Below, one piece after another: positions 1 to 9,116 of a stretch of 64,000 bases of DNA (position 1 is its first letter; each line of letters begins with the position of its first letter). Made by a program: the position numbers and the translations under genes. The notes under the pieces were generated by a model. The model did no database searches. It was not told where the DNA came from and saw nothing but the letters and a program-made list of their open reading frames with translations. The stretch comes from Dyadobacter fanqingshengii (lineage in GTDB: Bacteria > Bacteroidota > Bacteroidia > Cytophagales > Spirosomataceae), in the NCBI RefSeq assembly GCF_023822005.2, contig NZ_CP098806.1, forward strand, positions 806,001 through 870,000, written 5' to 3'.

Positions 1-174
1 ATCGGTGTAGTGGCCATTACACAGCTGACGCCATATTTCCTGGGAACATTTGGGGGCGCAACTACATTCTGGATCTTCATGGTGAATGCCGTGATCATCT
101 GGATTTTTACCATTAAAAAAATCCCGGAAACGAAAAACAGGACCCTGGAAGAAATAGAAAGAAGCTGGTCATGA
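1..174 (+). CDS. Sugar porter MFS transporter, C-terminal end (partial)
   Basis: Only the last 57 residues are in the window. They contain a hydrophobic helix (FWIFMVNAVIIWIFTIKKIP) followed by PETKNRTLEEIE, which matches the PETKG-type signature that ends sugar porter family MFS proteins (inner-membrane sugar uptake, usually proton-coupled). The stop overlaps the start of the ROK kinase gene as ATGA, so the two are probably translationally coupled. With the kinase and mannose-6-phosphate isomerase that follow, mannose or a related hexose is the likely substrate. This is inference from context; the substrate-binding part lies outside the window. Confidence 0.85.
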   Translation: MGVVAITQLTPYFLGTFGGATTFWIFMVNAVIIWIFTIKKIPETKNRTLEEIERSWS

Positions 175-1109
175 AAGACATATTCATAGGAGTCGATTTT
201 GGAGGCACGCGCATCAAACTGGGCCTCGTTTTCGAGGGGAAAATCATTGCAGATGCCAACATTGAAGCGGCCTCCGAGCTCACTTTTGAGCAAAGATTGG
301 CCGACATTTCGCTTGAAATAAATCATTTACTATCAGCAGGGGCATACAAACTTACCGGGCTTGGCTTTGCTTTTCCAGGCATAGTTAATTTTCACACGGG
401 CAGGATTTTGTCGAAATATGTGAAATATCCCGGCGCAGAAAATGTGGATCTTGACAAATGGGCAAAGGCTAACTTCGGCGTGCCGATTGCGGTTGAAAAC
501 GACGCCAGGGCAGCGCTGGTAGGAGAATGGAAACACGGCGCAGGCATTGGGAGCAGCGATCTGGTGCTGGTAACATTGGGTACGGGGGTAGGCACGGGCG
601 TGTTGGTGAATGGTGCGCCGTTACGCGGTAAAAACTTCGTGGGTGGCAACCTGGGCGGACATTCGACCATTAATTTTGAGGGCAGTATCTGCAATTGCGG
701 GAACATTGGTTGCGTCGAAAGTGAAAGCTCCACCTGGGCATTGACGCAAATCGCGAAGGCTTCCCGGGAATTTTTATCGAGCAAGCTGGCAGCATTGGAT
801 GTTATTGATTTCAAAAACCTGTTTGAGCTCGCAGAACAAGGGGATGCGCTGGCATTGAAATTACAGGACCGCTGTCTCAAAGTATGGTCATTGTGTGTGA
901 TCAACCTGATTCATGCTTATGATCCGGAAAAGGTGATTTTTGGCGGAGGAATTATGAAAAGCAGTCACATTATTTTACCCTATATCAAACAAATGCTCGA
1001 CAAACATGCATGGATCAGCGCTGCGGACGTGGATCTGGTCGTGGCTGTGCAGCCTGAGCATGCGGGGATATTAGGTGTATTTGAATTATTGAAACAAAAA
1101 AATTACTAG
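171..1109 (+). CDS. ROK family sugar kinase (probable manno/fructo/glucokinase)
   Basis: A 312-residue cytosolic kinase of the ROK family, which phosphorylates hexoses with ATP. The N-terminal phosphate loop is GVDFGGTRIK, the second glycine-rich loop is LGTGVGTG, and the ROK zinc site appears as GGH followed by CNCGNIGC and E. Length is normal for the family. It starts inside the stop of the MFS gene and ends two bases before the mannose-6-phosphate isomerase, so import, phosphorylation and isomerisation are one transcription unit. ROK sequences alone do not fix substrate. The ManA neighbour and the downstream GH92 alpha-mannosidase favour mannose (giving mannose-6-phosphate), with glucose or fructose as alternatives. 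Confidence 0.88.
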   Translation: MKDIFIGVDFGGTRIKLGLVFEGKIIADANIEAASELTFEQRLADISLEINHLLSAGAYKLTGLGFAFPGIVNFHTGRILSKYVKYPGAENVDLDKWAKANFGVPIAVENDARAALVGEWKHGAGIGSSDLVLVTLGTGVGTGVLVNGAPLRGKNFVGGNLGGHSTINFEGSICNCGNIGCVESESSTWALTQIAKASREFLSSKLAALDVIDFKNLFELAEQGDALALKLQDRCLKVWSLCVINLIHAYDPEKVIFGGGIMKSSHIILPYIKQMLDKHAWISAADVDLVVAVQPEHAGILGVFELLKQKNY

Positions 1110-1111
1110 CA

Positions 1112-2863
1112 ATGCATTCCAATTACGAAAAGTTTCCATACGTAGAAATTAGTAAATCATCAGAACTGTGTTTTGCTGGCTGGCAGCACATTTTCCTTGA
1201 AATAAACCGGCTTATCCAATTAAAAAAGCAAAACAAGACGATCATTTGCATGGACCTTTATCATGGTGTGGATGCCTCAAAAATACGGGGTGCGATCGGG
1301 GACCATGTGGAAGCGGTTGCAGTGATTGAGACGAGTGCTTTCCTTAAAGATGCCGGTAACATTCAGGAAATGGTGTTTCCATTTGTGACAGATGATCCGG
1401 TTTTTGGTAAAATAAATAATTTGGAAATCGCTGACTTTTTTGATCAGGAAAAATTACACAGGCAAAAAGAACAAATTCGGGCAATTGAGTCAGGAATCAT
1501 AGTGGTTTTGGGCGAAGGAGCAGCACTTTTTGCAGATGCGGATATTTTGATTTACGCAGACCTGGCGCGCTGGGAAATCCAGAAAAGGATGAAACGCAAT
1601 GAAGTAGGCAACTTTGGCGTAAACAATCTGGATGAAAGTTTTGCATTGAAATACAAACAAGGCTATTTCCTCGACTGGCGCGCTTTTGACCGGCATAAAC
1701 TCGCATTTTTTGACCAGATCGATTATTTCATGGATGCCAACAAGGCCGACGAGCCTAAAATGCTGGGTGCGGAAATATATCGCAAAGGACTGGATCAGAC
1801 CGTTAAACGGCCATTCAGGGTCGTTCCGTTTTTTGATCCGGGGCCTTGGGGCGGCCAGTGGCTGAAAGAAGTCGCTGATCTGGACCGCAATGAGATCAAT
1901 TACGCCTGGGGTTTTGACTGTGTTCCCGAAGAGAATAGTCTGCTGTTTAAAATCGGGGAACATATTTTTGAGCTTCCCTCTATAAATCTTGTGCTGACCC
2001 GGCCAGGGTCACTGCTTGGGAAGGCGGTTTTTGGCGAGTTTGGCGCAGAATTTCCGATCCGTTTTGATTTCCTGGATACGATGGAAGGCGGCAATCTGAG
2101 TTTGCAGGTGCATCCCACGCGGGCCTACATTCAGGAGCATTTCGGGATGAGTTATACGCAGGATGAGAGTTACTATTTCCTTGAAGCACAGGATGATGCG
2201 TGCGTGTATTTGGGCACGCACAAGAATGTGGATGCCAATGCGATGATTGCCGACCTGGAAAATGCGCAAAAGGGAGTAACCGACTTTGACGCAGACAAAT
2301 ACGTAAATAAATTGTCCGTCAAAAAGCACGATCACATCTTGATCCCCGCCGGGACGATCCACTGCTCAGGCAGGAATGCGGTGGTCCTGGAAATTTCGGC
2401 AACTCCGTACATTTTTACTTTCAAATTGTGGGATTGGGGTCGGCTGGGCATGGATGGCAAACCGCGGCCGATCAATATCGAGCATGGCAAAAACGTGATA
2501 GATTATACGCGGGATGAGGAATGGGTAAAGGAGCATTTGTTTAACAACATTACCGGCATTTCGCTTAATGGCCACGTGAAAGAAGAGTCCACGGGCTTGC
2601 ACGAAACGCAGTTTATAGAAACCAGGAGACATTGGTTCGATGCAAAAGTGACCCATTACACGCATGGAAATCTGAATGTAGTCAATCTGGTAGAAGGCCG
2701 GGAAGTGGTTGTGGAAAGCCCGGATAACCTCTTTGAGCCTTATGTGATCCATTACGCCGAGACCTTTATCGTGCCTGCCGATGTGTCGGTTTACACCATA
2801 ACACCATACGGGAAGTCGGTTGGAAACAAATGTGCAACGCTGAAAGCATACATCAGAACTTAG
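1112..2863 (+). CDS. Class I mannose-6-phosphate isomerase with long N-terminal extension
   Basis: The C-terminal about 350 residues are a type I phosphomannose isomerase, interconverting mannose-6-phosphate and fructose-6-phosphate. Visible zinc-site and active-site segments are GGNLSLQVHP, then ESYYFLEA, then LIPAGTIHCSG, with FKLWDWGRLG near the end. At 583 residues it is far longer than single-domain ManA (about 300-400). The first about 230 residues have no ManA motif. They contain IIVVLGEGAALF followed by a run of Asp and Arg that loosely recalls a nucleoside-kinase-like P-loop fold without a proper GxxxxGK[ST] loop. It is tightly spaced (2 bp) behind the ROK kinase. Function of the isomerase half is secure; the N-terminal half is unassigned. 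Confidence 0.88.
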   Translation: MHSNYEKFPYVEISKSSELCFAGWQHIFLEINRLIQLKKQNKTIICMDLYHGVDASKIRGAIGDHVEAVAVIETSAFLKDAGNIQEMVFPFVTDDPVFGKINNLEIADFFDQEKLHRQKEQIRAIESGIIVVLGEGAALFADADILIYADLARWEIQKRMKRNEVGNFGVNNLDESFALKYKQGYFLDWRAFDRHKLAFFDQIDYFMDANKADEPKMLGAEIYRKGLDQTVKRPFRVVPFFDPGPWGGQWLKEVADLDRNEINYAWGFDCVPEENSLLFKIGEHIFELPSINLVLTRPGSLLGKAVFGEFGAEFPIRFDFLDTMEGGNLSLQVHPTRAYIQEHFGMSYTQDESYYFLEAQDDACVYLGTHKNVDANAMIADLENAQKGVTDFDADKYVNKLSVKKHDHILIPAGTIHCSGRNAVVLEISATPYIFTFKLWDWGRLGMDGKPRPINIEHGKNVIDYTRDEEWVKEHLFNNITGISLNGHVKEESTGLHETQFIETRRHWFDAKVTHYTHGNLNVVNLVEGREVVVESPDNLFEPYVIHYAETFIVPADVSVYTITPYGKSVGNKCATLKAYIRT

Positions 2864-2870
2864 CGATCCG

Positions 2871-2904
2871 GTTGCTTAAAAGGCATCCGAATTTGCTATT
2901 TTTG
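2871..2904 (+). promoter_or_regulatory. Possible promoter of the GntR gene
   Basis: TATTTTTG at 2897-2904 fits the Bacteroidota -7 box TAnnTTTG exactly. A TTG at 2872-2874 lies 22 bases upstream, slightly long for the -33 element. The box is 25 bases before the ATG at 2930. This suggests the regulator has its own promoter apart from the kinase/isomerase operon. Confidence 0.4.
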
Positions 2905-2929
2905 TGATTCTGTATCCAATTTGTCGACC

Positions 2930-3661
2930 ATGAAATTTAGCATAGATCATAAAAGTCCGGTTCCTTTACACATTCAGGCGGAAAATCTGCTGCGTACGAT
3001 GATCAATGATCCCGAGCATTTGAATGGTAAATTCCTTCCGAACGAAGTGGAGCTGGCCAAGCAGCTCGCCATATCCAGATCTACGCTCAGACAGGCTTTG
3101 AACAAATTGGTTTACGAGGGATTATTGATCAGAAAAAAGGGGATAGGGACCAAAGTTGCTGAGCCCATAATTAGTTCAAAATCAAAGAACTGGCTTAGTT
3201 TTACGCAGGAGATGAATGCGAGGGGAATCATTGTTAAAAACTTTGAGCTGCATGTGACTTGGGTGGCGCCGGATGAAAAAACCGCCAATTTTTTTGATAT
3301 AGATCCCTCTAAAAAGATCCTGAAACTGGAACGGTTGAGGGGTAAAGTAGAAGGGCCTTTTGTTTACTTCATTTCCTACTTCCATCCACGGGTAGGCCTC
3401 ACAGGCGAGGAGGATTTCAAACGCCCGCTTTATGATATTCTTGAAAAAGACCATCTGGTTGTTGCAACACTTTCCAAAGAAGAAGTAGGGGCTATTGCTG
3501 CCGACAAGTTCATTGCCGCCAAGCTGGAAGTGGAAGTAGGAAGCCCGATACTTTTCAGAAAACGCTTTGTTTTTGATCAGGGCGACAGGCCCATTGAATA
3601 CAATCTGGGCTATTACCGCGCCGATAGTTTTGTATACACCGTTGAGAGCGTAAGAGAGTAA
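2930..3661 (+). CDS. GntR family transcriptional regulator with UTRA domain (HutC type)
   Basis: A 243-residue DNA-binding repressor of the HutC subfamily. The N-terminal winged helix covers about residues 5-75 (LPNEVELAKQLAISRSTLRQ, then the wing GLLIRKKGIGTKV). A UTRA effector-binding domain follows to the C-terminus (SFTQEMNARG, then LERLRG, ending in IEYNLGYYRAD). I chose ATG 2930; a TTG three codons earlier at 2921 is in frame but less likely. UTRA domains usually bind a sugar phosphate or similar small molecule, so mannose-6-phosphate or a downstream metabolite is a reasonable guess. Placement between mannose catabolism genes and the SusC/SusD pair suggests it controls both. Candidate sites are at 3883-3892 and 9174-9189. 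Confidence 0.9.
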   Translation: MKFSIDHKSPVPLHIQAENLLRTMINDPEHLNGKFLPNEVELAKQLAISRSTLRQALNKLVYEGLLIRKKGIGTKVAEPIISSKSKNWLSFTQEMNARGIIVKNFELHVTWVAPDEKTANFFDIDPSKKILKLERLRGKVEGPFVYFISYFHPRVGLTGEEDFKRPLYDILEKDHLVVATLSKEEVGAIAADKFIAAKLEVEVGSPILFRKRFVFDQGDRPIEYNLGYYRADSFVYTVESVRE

Positions 3662-3981
3662 TTGTAACCTCCAATCAATAAATATTCTGCGTTTATAGTA
3701 TAGCGTTATTGTGACGCTTGATTACTGTTGCCTATGTGTAGGCTTTTCGCTAAAACCATCGTCGACACTGCCCGTACAAAGCTTTCAGCCTTCGCCTGAT
3801 TTGTCCAACGGCAGTAAAATGTCATTATTTCACTAAAATATATTAGCAGTCCTTGTTTTTCAAAAATATGTTTATATGTTTGTACATATGTAAAATGTAT
3901 TGAGAAAGAGTGCTTTGCGTACTGATTAATCCTAAATCTTCGCTTCGGGGAAGAAAAGCCTTTTAACCACTAACTGCTTTT
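3662..3981. other. Intergenic region, GntR gene to SusC
   Basis: 320 bases without a gene. The first 180 bases show nothing I can assign beyond short AT-rich stretches. The last about 130 bases carry a good promoter (3853-3882) and an adjacent palindrome, then a leader of about 95 bases containing a small hairpin (TCTTC/GAAGA arms near 3938-3956) without a U-run. Confidence 0.6.
3853..3892 (+). promoter_or_regulatory. Promoter of the SusC/SusD operon with overlapping palindrome
   Basis: TTG at 3853-3855, a 19-base spacer and TATGTTTG at 3875-3882 match the Bacteroidota TTG-N19-TAnnTTTG promoter. Directly after it, TACATATGTA (3883-3892) is a perfect 10-base palindrome, extended by matching T/A bases with one mismatched pair. 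It would cover the transcription start, a usual place for a repressor. The GntR regulator 220 bases upstream is the obvious candidate, although the sequence does not contain the strict GTnTAnAC core of HutC-type operators. Confidence 0.6.
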
Positions 3982-6900
3982 ATGAAACCAAAACTACTTG
4001 CAAAAAACGGGAGGAGATCGCTGAGCACCTGTCTGGGGTTCGCGCTTGGAATCTTTCTGGCATCTGCCGTGCAGGCCAGCATCCCGCTGCCTAAGGCATC
4101 CGGCTCTGTAAAAAACGCGAAAGGAGCTCGCCACATGGCCGAACAAACCATTACCGGAACCGTTTCGGATGAAAACAATGTGGGAATACCCGGCGTTAAC
4201 GTACTGGAAAAAGGCACCACGAACGGTGTGGTTTCAGACGAAAACGGGAAGTATTCCATTCAGGTAAAAGATGCGAACAGCGTGCTGGTTTTCTCTTACA
4301 TTGGCTACATTACCAAGGAATTAAAAGCAGGATCTCAGGCTGTCCTTGACACGAAAATGGAGGTTTCTTCGCAGGAACTGAATGATGTAGTCGTAGTCGG
4401 TTATGGAACCCAGAAACGATCTGAACTGACCAATGCTGTTGTACAAACAACGGGCGCCGAAATAAAGAAATCCAGTGCGGCATCACTATCCAATTCCCTT
4501 GCAGGTCGGATGGCGGGTGTGTACGTAACACAAAGAAGCGCTGCTCCGGGTTTCGATGATGCGCAGATCCTGGTAAGGGGCGCGAGTACTTATAGAAATA
4601 CGTCGGCACTCATTGTAATTGACGGGGTTGCCAATGCAGATCCCGACGGACTAAACCGCCTTGATCCAAATGATATAGAGTCTATTTCCGTACTGAAAGA
4701 TGCCTCAGCAGCCATTTATGGCGCGCAGTCTGCGGGCGGCGTAATCCTGGTCACTACCAAAAGAGGTGTAACTGGCAAGCCAGCATTTGATTTCTCTACA
4801 ACACAATCCTGGCAGTCGCCCACAATGAAGGTGAAGTCAGCCGACGCATTTCAATATATGCAGGCGCTCAATGACCGGAGGGCACTCGAAGGAACACCTG
4901 CCGACTTTCCGGATGCATTGGTAGAGTCATTCAGAAACGGGACGAGAAGACCCGAAGACTGGTGGAAAGCGCTGATCGGCCCGCCGGTAAGACAAACCAG
5001 ATACTCGCTGACCATGCGCGGCGGAACGGACCGGGTGAGATATTTTGTGTCGCTGGGAACAGCAACACAAGGCGGAATTCTTCGTGGCGACAATAAATCC
5101 AAGCTCAGGCAATATAATGTCAGAAGTAATGTGGATGTGACCGTGACAAAAGACCTGGAAGTAGGACTTGACTTGTCGATCCGCGAGAAAGCAACGCAAA
5201 CACCACAGGGCGGTCCTGGCGGGGAAGTGGGTTCTCTGGCGAGCACCAGCCCGTTGCAGGAAGCTTACATTGGTGGGGATTACCGGTATCCGGGAGAAGG
5301 ATGGTCGCACTTGAATCCGGCAGCCCGTCTGCTCAGCCCTGGTTATCGCAAGTACAAAGCCGATGTGGCCAGCGGAACGCTTCGGTTCAAATACAATATG
5401 CCTTTTGTTGAGGGACTTGGGTTGGATGGTTATTTATCTATTGTTAAAACCATCGGTTACGACAAGCAATTCAATTATGTATGGCCTTATTTCGAAAAAG
5501 ACCCTGATGGCAACATTGTAGAAAAAGTATCCAGATCGGTGGAAGATATTGGGTTACGGGAGGATTTCAGACAAAGTTTGCGCACGACAGGAAACGTAAA
5601 GCTGACCTACAACAGGACATTTGCGCAGGATCATAAACTTTCGGCATTCGTTGCTTACGAGCAGATGACGTACGATGACAATAACTTCTGGGCCCAGCGC
5701 CTGGGCTACGACTCCCCATTGATCGACCAGCTTTTCGCCGGAACCACAAATCGCCTGAACTGGAACAACAGCGGTTCGGCTACGGAATCGGCCCGCCAGA
5801 ATTTTTTCGGACGGTTAAGCTATGATTTTAAACAAAAATATCTCTTTGGTTTCAGCGCCAGGTACGACGGTTCTCCGATCTTTCCAAAAGATAAGCGCTT
5901 TGGATTTTTCCCGCAGGTATCTGCTGGCTGGGTGATCAGTAACGAGTCATTTATTCCAAAAAATGTGATCAGTAATCTAAAATTAAGGGCTTCCTGGGGA
6001 AAACTGGGGAACGACCGGGTTAGTCCGTTTCAATACATTGCCGCCTACGGATACGACGCAGGCTGGGTAGTCAATGGTGTGGATGCGCGTGGTATTGCAG
6101 TGAAGTCGACGCCGAATCCTAACATTACCTGGGAAGTGAGCGAAAAAACGGATATTGGCTTGGAAGCGGCATTTTTGAATAACAGGCTAAGCTTCGAACT
6201 GGATCTTTTCCAGAACAAAACTTCCAACATTCTGGGCAGAAGGCAGGCTTCAATTCCAAGTTACACAGGATTGCTTTTGCCGGATGAAAACATTGGTAAG
6301 ATGAACAGCCAGGGCATCGAACTTCAGGCAGGTTACAGACATAATTTTTCGGACCTTACTGTGCGGGTCAATGGAAATTTCTCCTATAACAAAAACAAGA
6401 TCATTTACTTCGACGAAACACCCCAGGCAGAAGAATATCAGAAGCTGGAAGGACAGCCGTTCGGATCGAGGCTGGTCTACAAATCCATTGGGATTTACCG
6501 GACGCAGCAAGATCTGGACAATGGCGTTAACTATCCGGGCGCATCATTGGGCGGGTTGATTTTTGCGGATTTGAACGGAGATAAGATCATTGACAGCAAT
6601 GACCAGTATATGTTCAATACCACCAACAATACAGCAACGGACCCTGTTACGGGCTTGGAAGTCACAACCATTTTCCCAAGCACGCAATACGGACTGAGCA
6701 TTGGTATGAATTACAAGAATTTCGACCTGGCCATGTTGCTGCAAGGACAAAGCGGTGCAAAATTTCGGCTGAGCAATGGTTTCAACTCCGGCGCTGGCGG
6801 TAACGGACTGGAATATGTGGCGCTCAATAGTTACACATTAGGCAATGTGAATTCGGAACTACCGATGATTTCACCAACAGGATTCGCGAATTCGGATAGC

Positions 6901-7149
6901 GACTTTTACTATCGTACTGCGACCTGGATGCGTATGAAGAATGTCCAGCTGGGCTACACGTTACCAAAAAGCCTGCTTTCAAAAGCCAAGATCGCTGCCT
7001 TCAGGGTTTATGTTTCGGGCGATAACATCTTTATGATTTTCAACTCACTCAAAAAATTCGGTAATGGTGATCCCGAATTCCTGAGCGGAAACGGGGGGGC
7101 TTACCCTAACATGAAAACGATGAGCTTCGGAGTTAATCTTACTTTTTAA
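3982..7149 (+). CDS. SusC/RagA family TonB-linked outer membrane protein (locus 1)
   Basis: A 1055-residue TonB-dependent transporter that moves oligosaccharides across the outer membrane with a SusD lid. After an N-terminal signal peptide there is a carboxypeptidase-regulatory-like domain (TITGTVSDENNVGIPGVNV to VLVFSYIGY), then the LNDVVVVGYGTQK segment typical of SusC. The plug domain follows, with the ILVRGASTY and IDGV segments and SISVLKDASAAIYGAQSAGG. The rest is a beta-barrel ending in the aromatic MSFGVNLTF. Length is normal. SusD follows 14 bases later. The locus suggests a mannose-containing glycan as cargo, an inference from the ManA and GH92 neighbours. Confidence 0.96.
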   Translation: MKPKLLAKNGRRSLSTCLGFALGIFLASAVQASIPLPKASGSVKNAKGARHMAEQTITGTVSDENNVGIPGVNVLEKGTTNGVVSDENGKYSIQVKDANSVLVFSYIGYITKELKAGSQAVLDTKMEVSSQELNDVVVVGYGTQKRSELTNAVVQTTGAEIKKSSAASLSNSLAGRMAGVYVTQRSAAPGFDDAQILVRGASTYRNTSALIVIDGVANADPDGLNRLDPNDIESISVLKDASAAIYGAQSAGGVILVTTKRGVTGKPAFDFSTTQSWQSPTMKVKSADAFQYMQALNDRRALEGTPADFPDALVESFRNGTRRPEDWWKALIGPPVRQTRYSLTMRGGTDRVRYFVSLGTATQGGILRGDNKSKLRQYNVRSNVDVTVTKDLEVGLDLSIREKATQTPQGGPGGEVGSLASTSPLQEAYIGGDYRYPGEGWSHLNPAARLLSPGYRKYKADVASGTLRFKYNMPFVEGLGLDGYLSIVKTIGYDKQFNYVWPYFEKDPDGNIVEKVSRSVEDIGLREDFRQSLRTTGNVKLTYNRTFAQDHKLSAFVAYEQMTYDDNNFWAQRLGYDSPLIDQLFAGTTNRLNWNNSGSATESARQNFFGRLSYDFKQKYLFGFSARYDGSPIFPKDKRFGFFPQVSAGWVISNESFIPKNVISNLKLRASWGKLGNDRVSPFQYIAAYGYDAGWVVNGVDARGIAVKSTPNPNITWEVSEKTDIGLEAAFLNNRLSFELDLFQNKTSNILGRRQASIPSYTGLLLPDENIGKMNSQGIELQAGYRHNFSDLTVRVNGNFSYNKNKIIYFDETPQAEEYQKLEGQPFGSRLVYKSIGIYRTQQDLDNGVNYPGASLGGLIFADLNGDKIIDSNDQYMFNTTNNTATDPVTGLEVTTIFPSTQYGLSIGMNYKNFDLAMLLQGQSGAKFRLSNGFNSGAGGNGLEYVALNSYTLGNVNSELPMISPTGFANSDSDFYYRTATWMRMKNVQLGYTLPKSLLSKAKIAAFRVYVSGDNIFMIFNSLKKFGNGDPEFLSGNGGAYPNMKTMSFGVNLTF

Positions 7150-7163
7150 TCTGAGAACGACCT

Positions 7164-9029
7164 ATGAAATATTTAATAAAAAATAGATTGATAAAAAGGG
7201 CGTTAAGCATCTCATTTATCGGGATTATTGCCACTGCTACGTCATGTAATGTTTTGGATAAAAAGCCGCTGGATGCCATATCCGATGAAGCCGTATTTAA
7301 TGACGCTGTGTTTTTGCAAAATTACGTTTATAACATTTATAATGGCATAAAACCGCCCTGGGCACCAGGAACTGGAGGATTCGACGCCCTTACCGACATT
7401 GCCGTGAACCAGCCCGAAACCCACGAGCGGTCGGCAGGGATCCGCAATTATCTGGAAGGGAATATAACACCCGATAATGTGAATGATCTGTTGGCGGTTG
7501 CGAAAGAAATGCCTACGCCCATTCCACTCTGGGACTACGAATACGGTTTCATCAGAAAAGCCAATGTGTTTTTCGAGAACATTGAAAGTTCGACCATCGC
7601 CGCCGACAAGCTGGATCCGATGAAGGGGGAAGTGCACTTTTTAAGGGCGTGGATGTATTTCGAACTGATGCGCACATTTGGTGGGGTTCCCATTATCAAA
7701 AACAGCTTCCAACTGAATGCGGAGACTTTCGATGTGCCCAGAAATACATTTGATGAATGCGCACAATTCATATTGAGTGAAGCAGATATTGCCATCGGGT
7801 TTTTGGAAGGACAGCCTGTTAACACCGGAAAAATCAGCAAAGCCGCTGCACTGGCTTTTAAAGCCAGAGTGTTGTTGTATCTGGCGAGTCCATTGAATAA
7901 CCCTACCAAAGATTTAGCAAAATGGAAAGCCGCCGAAGCAGCTACCAAAGCCGTACTGGATCTGGGTTTCACCCTGCATCCGCAGTATGCCGAACTGTTC
8001 AAGAGGCCATTGAAGACAGACGAAACGATCTTTGGTAAATCATTTACACCCGCGACCAGGATACCCGGCTGGGGTTATAATTACGATTACTGGCCGAGTG
8101 GCTTTGATGCCCAGCAGCGGCTCGTGCCTACCCAGAATTTCGTAAATATGTTTCAGCTGAAAAATGGGGAATATCCATATCTGGCCGATGGTGTAACCGT
8201 AAATGCAGCCTCGGGATATGACCCTCAGAAGCCGGAGAAAAACAGGGACCCGCGCTTCTATGACGCGGTAATCTATCCGGGTACGGGTCCGTTGAACATT
8301 ATCGACGGCTCAAAAAGCACAGTTCGGAATTACGAATATTGGGAAGATGCAAATCCAAATCCCGACAATGCGCCTCCATATATTAATCCCAACAAGGTGG
8401 ATCCCAAAAATGGCCAGAACCTTTTTGATTTCGGCCGGGATTCGAAAACCTATTGGGTAAAAGGACTAACGCCCTTCCATTGGCGCGTTCAGACGGGTTA
8501 TACATTTAAAAAGACAGACGACTTCGCAGGTCCCCGCGCAAGCTTTGATAATGATTACAACCAGGTGATCGTGTTCATGAGATTAACAGAGTTTTACCTG
8601 AACTATGCCGAAATACAAATGGCATTGGGGAACGAGGCAGTAGCAAGGGAGTATATCAATAAGGTAAGGAAAAGATCTTCTGTAAACATGCCTGATATCA
8701 AAAGTACGGGAGCTGCATTGGTTAGAGATTACCGAAATGAAAGGGCTATTGAATTGCACCTGGAAGATTCCCGCTTTTACGACTTGATGCGCTGGAAAGC
8801 GGCCCCCGGCCATGTCGATATCGCGGTTCGCGGGATCACAAGAGTGACAATGGACTGGACCGGCGCCAAACCGGGCGATGCTCTCGGTAAAATGACTTAC
8901 ACATATGGCGTCATTCCAGAAGCCGAAGTCAGAAAACCCTGGAAAGGCGATTACTACTATCTTTTCCCAATCCCGAATACGGAGATACGGAAAAGTAACG
9001 GGGCTCTGAAACAGAACCCTGGTTATTGA
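7164..9029 (+). CDS. RagB/SusD family outer membrane lipoprotein (locus 1)
   Basis: A 621-residue surface lipoprotein that binds glycan and caps the SusC barrel. The signal peptide ends in a lipobox (ATATSC, lipid-carrying Cys about residue 28). The mature N-terminus, LDKKPLDAIS, is typical of SusD. The helical TPR core shows KGEVHFLRAWMYFELMRTFGGVP, and the C-terminal half contains the conserved LTEFYLNYAEIQ and YRNERAIELHLEDSRFYDLMRW segments, ending YYLFPIPNTEIRKS near the terminus. It pairs with the preceding SusC gene and is followed by a strong terminator, so SusC/SusD form a two-gene operon. Confidence 0.96.
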   Translation: MKYLIKNRLIKRALSISFIGIIATATSCNVLDKKPLDAISDEAVFNDAVFLQNYVYNIYNGIKPPWAPGTGGFDALTDIAVNQPETHERSAGIRNYLEGNITPDNVNDLLAVAKEMPTPIPLWDYEYGFIRKANVFFENIESSTIAADKLDPMKGEVHFLRAWMYFELMRTFGGVPIIKNSFQLNAETFDVPRNTFDECAQFILSEADIAIGFLEGQPVNTGKISKAAALAFKARVLLYLASPLNNPTKDLAKWKAAEAATKAVLDLGFTLHPQYAELFKRPLKTDETIFGKSFTPATRIPGWGYNYDYWPSGFDAQQRLVPTQNFVNMFQLKNGEYPYLADGVTVNAASGYDPQKPEKNRDPRFYDAVIYPGTGPLNIIDGSKSTVRNYEYWEDANPNPDNAPPYINPNKVDPKNGQNLFDFGRDSKTYWVKGLTPFHWRVQTGYTFKKTDDFAGPRASFDNDYNQVIVFMRLTEFYLNYAEIQMALGNEAVAREYINKVRKRSSVNMPDIKSTGAALVRDYRNERAIELHLEDSRFYDLMRWKAAPGHVDIAVRGITRVTMDWTGAKPGDALGKMTYTYGVIPEAEVRKPWKGDYYYLFPIPNTEIRKSNGALKQNPGY

Positions 9030-9077
9030 AAACAATGCTTTTTAGGATAGGTTATATAAATTAAGCAATGTATTTTT

Positions 9078-9116
9078 AACCAATGGCGGGGCAATGCTCC
9101 GCCATTGGTTTTTTGC
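9078..9116 (+). terminator. Intrinsic terminator after SusD (locus 1)
   Basis: A perfect 12-bp stem (AACCAATGGCGG against CCGCCATTGGTT) encloses GGCAATGCT, which can add three more pairs. It is followed directly by a T-run. It separates SusC/SusD from the DUF1549/DUF1553 gene. Confidence 0.9.
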
